NCBI RefSeq assembly: GCF_003946865.1
Contig: NZ_QXTH01000001.1
Location: 248,001-312,000, forward strand
DNA from: Antribacter gilvus
GTDB taxonomy: Bacteria; Actinomycetota; Actinomycetes; Actinomycetales; Cellulomonadaceae
Direction: 5' to 3'
DNA length: 64,000 nt
Each line of letters starts with the position of its first letter. Position 1 is the first letter of the stretch. Shown here piece by piece: positions 45,701 through 52,352 of the stretch. Made by a program: the position numbers and the translations under genes. Below the pieces are notes generated by a model. The model saw only the letters and a program-made list of their open reading frames with translations, was not told the origin of the DNA and did no database searches.

Positions 45701-46441
45701 CCACCAGTCGGCGGACTCGGGCACGTCCGTCTGGTCGCCGAACACCTGAGGGCTCGCGACGGGCAGGTCGGCGTACCAGTCGTAGAACGACAGCATGGAG
45801 CCGCCGAGCATCTGCACGAAACGCGCGCCCGCCCCGTGCGACACCATCGACATGGCCGGGATCGGCGAGAACCCCGCCACCCGGTCCGGGCCGAACTCCT
45901 TGATCGTGTGCACGTGCGCCGCCGCGACGATCTCCGCCGCCTCGTCCCACGACGCGCGCACCAGCCCGCCCTTGCCCCGCGCCGACTTGTACGCCCGCGC
46001 CGTCTCCGGGTCGCCCGTGACCTGCGCCCACGCCAGGACCGGGTCACCCGTCCGGGCCTTCGCCTCCCGGTACGCCCGCAGCAGCACCCCCCGCACGTAC
46101 GGGTAGCGCACCCGCGTGGGCGAGTACGTGTACCAGCTGAACGCCGCGCCGCGGGGGCAGCCCCGCGGCTCGTACTCCGGCGAGTCCGGCCCCACCGACG
46201 GGTAGTCCGTCTGCTGGGTCTCCCACGTGATGATGCCGTCCTTGACGTACACCTTCCACGAGCACGACCCCGTGCAGTTCACGCCGTGGGTGGAGCGCAC
46301 CACCTTGTCGTGCGACCACCGGTCGCGGTAGAACGCGTCGCCGTCACGGCCGCCCTCGAGGAACAGCCTCCGCAGGTCGTCCGACACCTCTCCGCGTCGG
46401 AGGTGCCGGCCAAGCCTCAGGAGCGTGTCCTCGCCCGTCAT
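42704..46441 (-). CDS. narG: Respiratory nitrate reductase, alpha subunit (Mo-bisMGD)
   Basis: 1245 aa, cytoplasmic catalytic subunit reducing nitrate to nitrite. The N-terminal FS0 cluster motif is HGVNCTGSCSWKVYV (H-x3-C-x3-C) with the late CPRG cysteine. DWYADLPVASPQVFGDQTDVPESADWWNASYLIVWGSN contains the Asp ligand region of molybdenum known from E. coli NarG. The C-terminus has the molydopterin-binding TPHSKWSIHSEY and the TGNQRDEVTVV end. ATG 46441 was chosen at MTGEDTLLRLG. It leads narGHJI-narK and is divergent from the second narK across a 241-bp promoter region. Confidence 0.96.
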   Translation of the reverse strand: MTGEDTLLRLGRHLRRGEVSDDLRRLFLEGGRDGDAFYRDRWSHDKVVRSTHGVNCTGSCSWKVYVKDGIITWETQQTDYPSVGPDSPEYEPRGCPRGAAFSWYTYSPTRVRYPYVRGVLLRAYREAKARTGDPVLAWAQVTGDPETARAYKSARGKGGLVRASWDEAAEIVAAAHVHTIKEFGPDRVAGFSPIPAMSMVSHGAGARFVQMLGGSMLSFYDWYADLPVASPQVFGDQTDVPESADWWNASYLIVWGSNLPVTRTPDAHFMAEARYRGQKVVVVSPDYADATKFADAWLAPHPGTDGALALAMGHVILREYLVEGRTERFAEYLKRFADAPFLVRLEPLPDDAPASSGGPGTLAPGKFLTAADLPEHAGEANAHFKTVLLDADGTPVVPNGTLGHRYGEADEGRWNLDLGGVDPLLSVADGPGAPEAVAVALPRFDLVPQPGDDAEEHLGGAGVVVRGVPARRVGDHLVTTVFDLLLAQYGVGRPGLPGEWPTGYDDASSPGTPAWQEELTGVPAAAATRIAREFAQNAIDSGGRSMIIMGAGANHWFHSDTIYRAFLALTTITGCQGVNGGGWAHYVGQEKCRPVTGWAQYAGGLDWTRPPRQMIGTAFWYLATDQWRYDGLPVDALASPLAHGLFAGRTTADTLVESAQRGWMPSYPQFDRNPLDLVDEARAAGKEPAAHVVDELKAGRLRFAVEDPDDPRNFPRVITVWRANILGSSGKGNEYFLKHLLGTDAAVRAEETAPGRRPKSMTWREEAPQGKLDLLTTLDFRMTSTTLFSDVVLPAATWYEKHDLNSTDMHPFVHSFNPAIDPPWQTRTDFATFHTIARKVSELAAVHLGVREDLVAAPLAHDTPDELAVPHGTLTDSGLPMTERELIPGVTMPKLVVVERDYPALAARMAALGPLAARAGMVTKGVTFSPDEEVRRLGKLNGLVAEGPTAGRPRLDKDTHVCEAILALSGTTNGRLAVQGFEQLERRTGRELADLARDDQARRITFADVQARPVGVITSPEWSGSEHGGRRYSAFVVNVERLKPWHTLTGRQHFYLDHDWLVELGEQLPVFRPPLDLHRLFGDTPRLGTSAEAGVVVRYLTPHSKWSIHSEYHDNLFMLSLSRGGPNIWMSPQDAEAIGVVDNEWVEAVNRNGVVVARAVVSHRMPPGTVYMHHATDRTVDVPIAEASGLRGGIHNSLTRILLKPSHLAGGYAQLSYAFNYLGPTGNQRDEVTVVRRRSQEVRYE

Positions 46442-46682
46442 GCTTTGGAGTCTCACCCGTGACCTGCGGGACCGCACCTCGTGACAGTCCTCACAGCCTC
46501 CGCGGACGGCCTGTGCGTTCTTCCTTACTGTTGTTTAACTGCGGAAAGACGAGCACGGAAACACCCGATACCTAGCGTCTTCCTCACCGGTCCGACGTCG
46601 AGCCGGCCCAGGGAACCGGCAGCCGCCGGGTCCCCAGGACGCCCGACGTCGTCGGGCACCACGCCCTCAGGGAGGACGCCAG
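46442..46682. promoter_or_regulatory. Divergent nitrate promoter region (narG / narK)
   Basis: This 241-bp gap must hold promoters for both the respiratory operon and the assimilatory operon. The stretch 46515-46565 (around TTACTGTTGTTTAACTGCGG and the GGAAACACC after it) is the most A/T-rich part. I looked for an FNR-type TTGAT-N4-ATCAA and a full GlnR-type repeat and could not find a convincing one. Confidence 0.45.
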
Positions 46683-48080
46683 ATGTCCGCTCGGACCACG
46701 CAGGACGACCCGTCGAACGCCGCGACGGGGCCCGTCGCCGCCACCCCGCAGGCCGTCGTCGAGACCGCCGCCCCCGCCGGCAGCCTCACCGCGACCGCCA
46801 CCCCCCGCCGCCTCGGCGGACGCTGGATCGAGCACTGGGACCCCGAGGACGCCACCCTCTGGCACGACGGCGGCAAGCGGATCGCCCGCCGCAACCTCGT
46901 CATCTCGATCTTCGCGGAGTTCCTCGGGTTCTGCGTATGGGCCCTCTGGTCCATCGTGGTGCCGCAGCTCCCGGCGGCAGGCTTCGCGCTCACCGTGGAC
47001 CAGCAGTTCTGGCTCATCGCCATCCCGACGCTCGTCGGCGCGACCCTGCGCATCCCCTACACGCTCGCCGTCCCGATCTTCGGCGGTCGCAACTGGACCA
47101 TCGTGTCCGCGCTGCTGCTCGTGCTGCCACTGACCGCGATGTTCCTCGTGGTCCAGGACCCCACCACCCCCTTCCCGGTCATGCTGGGCGCCGCGGCGCT
47201 CGCGGGCCTCGGCGGCGGCAACTTCGCCTCCTCGATGGCGAACATCTCGTTCTTCTTCCCCGAGCGGGAGAAGGGGGCCGCTCTCGGCTGGAACGCCGCG
47301 GGCGGCAACATCGGCACCGCCGGCGTCCAGCTGATCGTGCCGCTCGTGATCGTGGCGGGCGCCGGGATCGCGCTCGAGCGGGCCGCCCTCGTGTTCGTGC
47401 CGTTCGTGCTGCTGGCGGCGTTCCTCGCCTGGCGCCTCATGGACAACCTCGCGACGGCGAAGGCCGACCCGCGGCAGTTCGCCGTGGCCCTGCGCGAGAA
47501 GCACACCTGGGTCATCTCGTTCATCTACATCGGCACCTTCGGCTCGTTCATCGGCTTCTCCGGCGCCTTCCCGACGCTGCTCAAGGCCCAGTTCCCCGAG
47601 GTGACCCTCTCGATCGCGTTCGCGGGGGCCCTGGTCGGCTCGCTCTCCCGGCCGCTGGGCGGCATCCTCGCCGACCGGATCGGCGGCGTGCGGATCACCC
47701 TGGTCTCCTTCGCCGTCATGGCGGCCGGGATCGTGGGAGCCGTGTGGGCGCTGGGCGCGCACAGCTTCCCCTGGTTCTTCGGGTCGTTCCTGCTGCTCTT
47801 CGTGGCCTCGGGTATCGGCAACGGGTCGGTCTACCGGATGATCCCCGCGGTCTTCCGGCTCTCCGGGGCCTCCGCCAAGGCCGCGGCGGGCTGCATCGGC
47901 ATCGCGGGTGCGGTGGGCGCGTTCGGCGGCTTCCTCATCCCGCGCGGGTTCGCGCTGTCCACCACCCTCGCCGGGTCGCTCGTCCCGGCGCTGTGGGTCT
48001 TCGTGGGGGCGTACGTGGTCATGGGCGTCGTGTGCTGGGCCGTGTACGGCCGGGGCGCGATGGGTGAGGCTCGCGTCTGA
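46683..48080 (+). CDS. narK: NarK-type nitrate transporter (assimilatory operon)
   Basis: 465 aa with 12 membrane helices after a ~70-residue hydrophilic N-terminus. The N-terminal RRLGGRWIEHWDPEDATLWHDGG is the conserved opening of the NarK2-like actinobacterial porters. GGGNFASSMANISFFFPEREKGAALGWNAAGGNIG is the nitrate-porter signature, and GCIGIAGAVGAFGGFLIPRGF the second. Its stop overlaps the start of the nitrate reductase (TGATG). It supplies nitrate to the cytosolic assimilatory enzyme. Confidence 0.92.
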   Translation: MSARTTQDDPSNAATGPVAATPQAVVETAAPAGSLTATATPRRLGGRWIEHWDPEDATLWHDGGKRIARRNLVISIFAEFLGFCVWALWSIVVPQLPAAGFALTVDQQFWLIAIPTLVGATLRIPYTLAVPIFGGRNWTIVSALLLVLPLTAMFLVVQDPTTPFPVMLGAAALAGLGGGNFASSMANISFFFPEREKGAALGWNAAGGNIGTAGVQLIVPLVIVAGAGIALERAALVFVPFVLLAAFLAWRLMDNLATAKADPRQFAVALREKHTWVISFIYIGTFGSFIGFSGAFPTLLKAQFPEVTLSIAFAGALVGSLSRPLGGILADRIGGVRITLVSFAVMAAGIVGAVWALGAHSFPWFFGSFLLLFVASGIGNGSVYRMIPAVFRLSGASAKAAAGCIGIAGAVGAFGGFLIPRGFALSTTLAGSLVPALWVFVGAYVVMGVVCWAVYGRGAMGEARV

Positions 48081-50503
48081 TGGTGGACTCTCATTGCCCC
48101 TACTGCGCACTCCAGTGCGGCATGTCGCTCACGGTGCCCGGGCCGGTCCCGGCGGAGGAGCCGCAGGTCGGCGCGCCGCCTCGCTCACGCGACCGGCTCG
48201 TTCCTCGCGCGGACGCTCCGCTACGGCTTGACGGCGGCGCGCCGACCTCCGGCTCCGCCGCCTCTTCTGCCGGGCCGCCCCGCCTCCTGCCCGTCGTCGC
48301 GCCTCGGGAGTTTCCCACCAACCGTGGGGGGCTGTGCCAGAAGGGGTGGACGTCCGCTTCGGTGCTGGACGCTTCCGACCGGCTGACCGTGCCGCTGGTG
48401 CGCGGAGCCTCCGGCGAGCTCGAGCCCGCCACCTGGGACGCGGCGCTCGACCTGGTGGCCGGCCGGCTCGCCTCCCTCGCGGCCGAGCACGGGCCGCAGG
48501 CCGTCGGCGTGTTCGGCGGCGGCGGCCTCACCAACGAGAAGGCCTACGCGCTCGGGAAGTTCGCGCGGACCGTGCTGCGCACGCCCGACATCGACTACAA
48601 CGGGCGCTTCTGCATGGCGTCGGCCGCGGCAGGCATGAACCGGTCCTTCGGCGTGGACCGCGGCCTGCCGTTCCCGCTGGCCGACGTCGGCGGCGCGCAG
48701 GCCGTGCTGCTGCTCGGGTCGAACGTGGCGGAGACCATGCCGCCCGCGGTCCAGCACCTCGCGGGCGCGCGGGGGCGGGGCGGGCTCGTCGTCGTCGACC
48801 CGCGCCGTTCCGTCACCGCCCGGCTCACCGAGGACGGTGCGGGCGTCCACCTGGCCCCCGTGCCGGGCACGGATCTCGTGGTGCTGCTGGGTCTGCTCCA
48901 CGTGCTGCTCGCCGAGGGCCTGGCCGACCGGGCCTACCTCGCCGAGCGCACCTCAGGGTTCGACGATGTGGCTCGCTCGGTGGCCGCGTGGTGGCCCGAG
49001 CGCTGCGAGGGCGTCTCCGGGGTGCCCGCCGACGAGCTGCGCCGGGTCGCGCGCCTGCTCGCGGCAGCCTCGCCGGACCAGGGCGGGGCGGGCGTCTACG
49101 TGCTCACGGGGCGGGGCGTGGAGCAGTCCACCCAGGGCACGGCCACCGTGACCGCCGCGATCAACCTGGCCCTGGCGCTGGGCCTGCCGGGCCGGGCCGG
49201 CTCCGGCTACGGCGCGATCACCGGCCAGGGCAACGGGCAGGGCGGGCGTGAGCACGGCCAGAAGGCCGACCAGCTCCCCGGCTACCGCAAGATCGACGAC
49301 CCGGCCGCCCGGGCGCACGTCGCGGCCGTGTGGGGCGTGGACCCGGAGTCGCTGCCCGGCCCGGGCAAGCCCGCCGTCCAGCTGCTCCGCTCCCTCGGGA
49401 CGCCGGACGGCCCCAAGGCGCTCCTGGTGCACGGGTCAAACCTGGTCGTGAGCGCGCCGAACGCCTCCGCGGTGGTGGACCGGCTCCGCTCGCTCGACCT
49501 GCTCGTCGTGTGCGACTTCGTACCCTCGGAGACCGCGCGCCTCGCCGACGTGGTGCTCCCGGTGACGCAGTGGGCCGAGGAGGAGGGCACCATGACGTCG
49601 CTGGAGGGACGGGTCATCCGGCGGCGCAAGGCCGTGGACGCGCCCGGCGAGGCGCGCTCGGAGCTGTGGATCCTCGCCGAGCTCGCGCGGCGCCTGGGCT
49701 CCGAGGTCTCGTTCCCCACCGACCCGGCGGTCGTGTTCGACGAGCTGGCCCGCGCCTCCGCGGGCGGCCCGGCCGACTACTCCGGGCTCTCTCACGCGCG
49801 GCTCGACGCCGACGAGGCGGAGGCGGGCCCCGGCCTGTTCTGGCCCGTCCCGGCGGGCGAGGCGGGCGCGTCGGCGGGCGCCGAGAACAACACTGCGCCG
49901 GTAACGGCGCCCGGTAGCGGGCACAGTGTTGTTCTCGACGGCGGAGCCGACGGCGCCCCGCACCCGGGCACCCCGCGGATGTTCCTCGAGCGCTTCCCCA
50001 CACCCGACGGGCGCGCCCGCATGGTCCCCGTGGACCACACCGGCCCGTCCGACGACGTCCGTGCGGACGCCCCGGTCTACCTGGTGACGGGCCGGGTGCT
50101 CCAGCACTACCAGTCGGGCGCGCAGACGCACCGGGTCGCCGACCTGGAGCGCATGGTCCCCGCCCCGTACGTGGAGCTGCACCCGATGCTGGGCTTCCGT
50201 CTCGGGGTGCCCGACGGCGCCCGCGTCCGCCTCACCTCCGCCCGTGGCTGGGTGGAGGCCGACGCGCGCTGGACCGACGCCCTGCGCCCCGACACCGTCT
50301 TCATGCCGTTCCACTGGAGCGGGGTGGGCAGCGTCAACCGCGTGACCACCGACGCCACGGACCCGATCTCCGGCATGCCGGAGTTCAAGGTCTGCGCCGT
50401 CGACGTGACACCCGTGCCAACAGGGTTGTCAGGAGCTCTCCCGGGTATGGGCCGGGGAGCTTCTGCCAACCCGGCGGAGAAGGAGAAGGAGGCAGCGCGA
50501 TGA
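48080..50503 (+). CDS. nasA: Assimilatory nitrate reductase, catalytic subunit, with palindromic in-frame insertions
   Basis: 807 aa, Mo-bisMGD and [4Fe-4S] enzyme of the NasA/NarB group reducing nitrate in the cytosol. N-terminal CPYCALQCG gives Cys6, Cys9 and Cys13, and GGLCQKGW gives Cys86. The usual gap between the third and fourth ligands is about 26-28; here it is 72 because of residues ~24-60. Core motifs follow: FCMASAAAGMNRSFG, LLLGSNVAETMPP, AITGQGNGQGGREHGQKADQLPGYR (MGD pocket). Residues ~601-620 and the tail ~781-799 also come from palindromes. It overlaps the upstream narK and the downstream FAD gene by 1-4 bp. The active site appears intact. Confidence 0.93.
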   Translation: MVDSHCPYCALQCGMSLTVPGPVPAEEPQVGAPPRSRDRLVPRADAPLRLDGGAPTSGSAASSAGPPRLLPVVAPREFPTNRGGLCQKGWTSASVLDASDRLTVPLVRGASGELEPATWDAALDLVAGRLASLAAEHGPQAVGVFGGGGLTNEKAYALGKFARTVLRTPDIDYNGRFCMASAAAGMNRSFGVDRGLPFPLADVGGAQAVLLLGSNVAETMPPAVQHLAGARGRGGLVVVDPRRSVTARLTEDGAGVHLAPVPGTDLVVLLGLLHVLLAEGLADRAYLAERTSGFDDVARSVAAWWPERCEGVSGVPADELRRVARLLAAASPDQGGAGVYVLTGRGVEQSTQGTATVTAAINLALALGLPGRAGSGYGAITGQGNGQGGREHGQKADQLPGYRKIDDPAARAHVAAVWGVDPESLPGPGKPAVQLLRSLGTPDGPKALLVHGSNLVVSAPNASAVVDRLRSLDLLVVCDFVPSETARLADVVLPVTQWAEEEGTMTSLEGRVIRRRKAVDAPGEARSELWILAELARRLGSEVSFPTDPAVVFDELARASAGGPADYSGLSHARLDADEAEAGPGLFWPVPAGEAGASAGAENNTAPVTAPGSGHSVVLDGGADGAPHPGTPRMFLERFPTPDGRARMVPVDHTGPSDDVRADAPVYLVTGRVLQHYQSGAQTHRVADLERMVPAPYVELHPMLGFRLGVPDGARVRLTSARGWVEADARWTDALRPDTVFMPFHWSGVGSVNRVTTDATDPISGMPEFKVCAVDVTPVPTGLSGALPGMGRGASANPAEKEKEAAR
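48150..48260. repeat. Palindromic insertion 1 inside nasA (between Fe-S cysteines)
   Basis: The left arm 48150-48180 and right arm 48233-48260 are reverse complements over 28 bp with one 3-nt bulge and one mismatch; the inner AGGTCGGCGCGCCGCC is perfect. The ~52-nt loop is in frame. It encodes a low-complexity Pro/Arg/Ala/Gly/Ser stretch at residues ~24-60 of the enzyme. Confidence 0.8.
49882..49937. repeat. Palindromic insertion 2 inside nasA
   Basis: Arms CGAGAACAACACTG (49882-49895) and CAGTGTTGTTCTCG (49924-49937) are perfect; extension gives 17 of 18 pairs. The loop, about 20 nt, has its own GGCGCC. It encodes ENNTAPVTAPGSGHSVVLD in a linker of the protein; A/T-rich arms contrast with the flanking codons. 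Confidence 0.8.
50421..50475. repeat. Palindromic insertion 3 at the 3' end of nasA (GGGTTGTC hairpin family)
   Basis: GGGTTGTCAGGAGCTCTCCC pairs imperfectly with GGGGAGCTTCTGCCAACCC. The same sequence, perfect, occurs at 52181-52232 between genes. Here it codes for the last residues of the enzyme just before the overlap with the FAD gene. Confidence 0.75.
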
Positions 50504-52158
50504 ACGGTCCCAACCTGCGCGTCCCCGTGAAGGTCGTCGTCGTGGGCAGCGGCATGGTGGGTGCCCGCCTGGTCGACGAGCTGCTGCGGCGCGACCCCGA
50601 CGGCGTCCTGGACATCACCGTGCTCGGCGCCGAGCCGTACGAGCCCTACAACCGCGTGCTGCTCAGCGACGTGGTGGCGGGCCGCACGGACGTCGCGGCC
50701 ATCACGATGCCGGTGGTCGACGCCGAGCGCGCCCAGGTGCTCCGCGGCGTGGCCGCCACCCGGATCGACCGGTCGGCACGTGTGGTGCTCGCCGACGACG
50801 GGTCCCGCCACACCTACGACCACCTCGTGCTCGCGACCGGCTCGGAGGCTCGCGTGCCGGACATCCCCGGCCTGTACGGGCGGCCGGCGGCCGGGACGCC
50901 GTCGCTCCCGGCGGGCGTGCACGCCCTCCGCACCCTTGACGACGCGCGCGAGATCGTCGCCGCCACCTTCAACACCCCGCGCGCGGTGGTGGTCGGAGGT
51001 GGCGTGCTCGGTGTCGAGGCGGCGCACGGGCTCGCGGGCCGGGGCCTCGCCGTGACGCTCGTGCACCCGGCGTCGTCGCCCATGGACCGCCAGCTCGACC
51101 CCGAGGCGGGCGACGTGCTGCGGGCCGGGCTCGCGGCGGCCGGCGTCGTGGTCCGGACCGGCGCCCAGCCCAGCGAGGTCCTCGTCGCGGGCGGCCGCGC
51201 CGTGGGCGTGCGGCTCGAGGGCGACGCCGTGCTGGCGGACGAGGTCGTCGCCGCCGGTCTCGTGGTCCTCGCGTGCGGCACCGTGCCGGAGACGCGTCTG
51301 GCGTCCGACGCCGGGCTCCGGGTGGGCCGCGGCGTCGTCGTCGGGCACGACCTGGCGAGCCCGGACGACCCGCGGGTCTTCGCCGTGGGCGACTGCGCCG
51401 AGCCGCCGGAGGGGTCCCGCGGCCTGGTGGCCGAGGGCTGGGACCAGGCCCGGCGCCTGGCCGAGCACCTCACGGAGGTGGCCGCGGTGGGGCTGCCCGC
51501 CACGGGCTCGGGCCCTGGCCGTCCCGCCCCGGGAGCGCCGCGGGCCCACCTCCGGCTGCCCGGTCAGGGCGACCGGCCCAGCATGGCGGTCCGCCTCGGC
51601 ACCGCCCTGGCCACCCGGGCGGCCACCGACCACGGCGTGGAGACGCGGGGCACGGACGTGGTCAAGCTCAAGGCCGGCACGCTGAGCGTCGTCAGCATGG
51701 GCGTCTGCGGGACGGGCCGGGCCCCGCGGCCCGGGGAGCGCGCCGTCCGGCTCAGCGACCCGGCCGGAGGCCGGTTCGTCGAGGTCGTCGTGGCCGACGG
51801 GCTGCTCGTGGGCGCCACCTGCGTGGGCGACCCCCGGGTGGGGGCCGACCTCACGGCCGCGTACACGCGCCGCACGCCCGTCCCGGTCGACCCCGCGTTC
51901 CTGCTCCTCACCCCAGTGGCACCGACGGCGGCCCCCGCCTCCTCGCCGGAGCACATGCCGGACGACGCGGTGGTGTGCCGGTGCAACGGCGTGACCAAGG
52001 GCGACATCGTGGCCTGCGGGTCCACGGACCTGGCCGGGATCGCTCGGGAGACGCGGGCGACGACCGGCTGCGGAGGGTGCAAGGACGCGGTGTGCGGGCT
52101 CGCCGAGTGGGTGGCCCGGACGCGCGAGCCGGCGGCGCAGGAGGCGCCGGTCGGCTGA
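50500..52158 (+). CDS. FAD-dependent oxidoreductase with BFD-like [2Fe-2S] domain, nitrate reductase electron-transfer partner
   Basis: 552 aa. The N-terminal pyridine nucleotide-disulfide oxidoreductase fold has VVVVGSGMVGARLVDEL (FAD), a second Rossmann motif VVVGGGVLGVEAAHGLAG (NAD(P)H) and VFAVGDCAEPP. The C-terminus has CRCNGVTKGDIV ... TGCGGCKDAVC, a BFD-like [2Fe-2S] site. This is the N-terminal half architecture of NirB, without the siroheme part, as in NasB-type electron donors to assimilatory nitrate reductase. It overlaps nasA by 4 bp (ATGA), which supports the partnership. It probably carries electrons from NAD(P)H to NasA. Confidence 0.88.
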   Translation: MNGPNLRVPVKVVVVGSGMVGARLVDELLRRDPDGVLDITVLGAEPYEPYNRVLLSDVVAGRTDVAAITMPVVDAERAQVLRGVAATRIDRSARVVLADDGSRHTYDHLVLATGSEARVPDIPGLYGRPAAGTPSLPAGVHALRTLDDAREIVAATFNTPRAVVVGGGVLGVEAAHGLAGRGLAVTLVHPASSPMDRQLDPEAGDVLRAGLAAAGVVVRTGAQPSEVLVAGGRAVGVRLEGDAVLADEVVAAGLVVLACGTVPETRLASDAGLRVGRGVVVGHDLASPDDPRVFAVGDCAEPPEGSRGLVAEGWDQARRLAEHLTEVAAVGLPATGSGPGRPAPGAPRAHLRLPGQGDRPSMAVRLGTALATRAATDHGVETRGTDVVKLKAGTLSVVSMGVCGTGRAPRPGERAVRLSDPAGGRFVEVVVADGLLVGATCVGDPRVGADLTAAYTRRTPVPVDPAFLLLTPVAPTAAPASSPEHMPDDAVVCRCNGVTKGDIVACGSTDLAGIARETRATTGCGGCKDAVCGLAEWVARTREPAAQEAPVG

Positions 52159-52180
52159 CCTGAGCGCCCGCCGTCGTCCA

Positions 52181-52232
52181 CGGGTTGTCAGAAGCTCCCC
52201 GGGCTACAGCCCGCGGAGCTTCTGACAACCCG
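52181..52232. terminator. Perfect 18-bp-arm hairpin (GGGTTGTC family), probable terminator
   Basis: CGGGTTGTCAGAAGCTCC (52181-52198) and its exact reverse complement (52215-52232) flank a 16-nt loop. It begins 23 bp after the stop of the FAD gene and is followed by CGTTTGT. A degenerate copy lies inside nasA. It most likely ends the nitrate operon, but the shared sequence suggests a repeat family. Confidence 0.7.
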
Positions 52233-52244
52233 TTTGTCGTCCAC

Positions 52245-52262
52245 CGATAGAGCGCTCTATCG
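52245..52262. promoter_or_regulatory. LacI-type operator palindrome
   Basis: CGATAGAGCGCTCTATCG is a perfect 18-bp palindrome with the central AGCGCT typical of LacI-family operators in front of actinobacterial carbohydrate genes. It is 91 bp upstream of the CBM32/beta-helix gene. The regulator is not in the window. Confidence 0.65.
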
Positions 52263-52352
52263 CCGCGTGGCCAGGTCCGCTACTCTGCTTACTGACAGGT
52301 AAGTAACCTGTCCGGAGTTTGCAGAGTCGCAACTTCTACGTGGGAGTCCTTA

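Noticed and set aside
46442-46682. GlnR or FNR box in the nar divergent promoter
   Set aside because: Only partial matches (for example around GGAAACACC); neither consensus is complete, so no site is claimed.
49882-49937. Intrinsic terminator inside nasA
   Set aside because: No U-tract, the sequence is in frame and coding continues for 188 more codons with conserved motifs.
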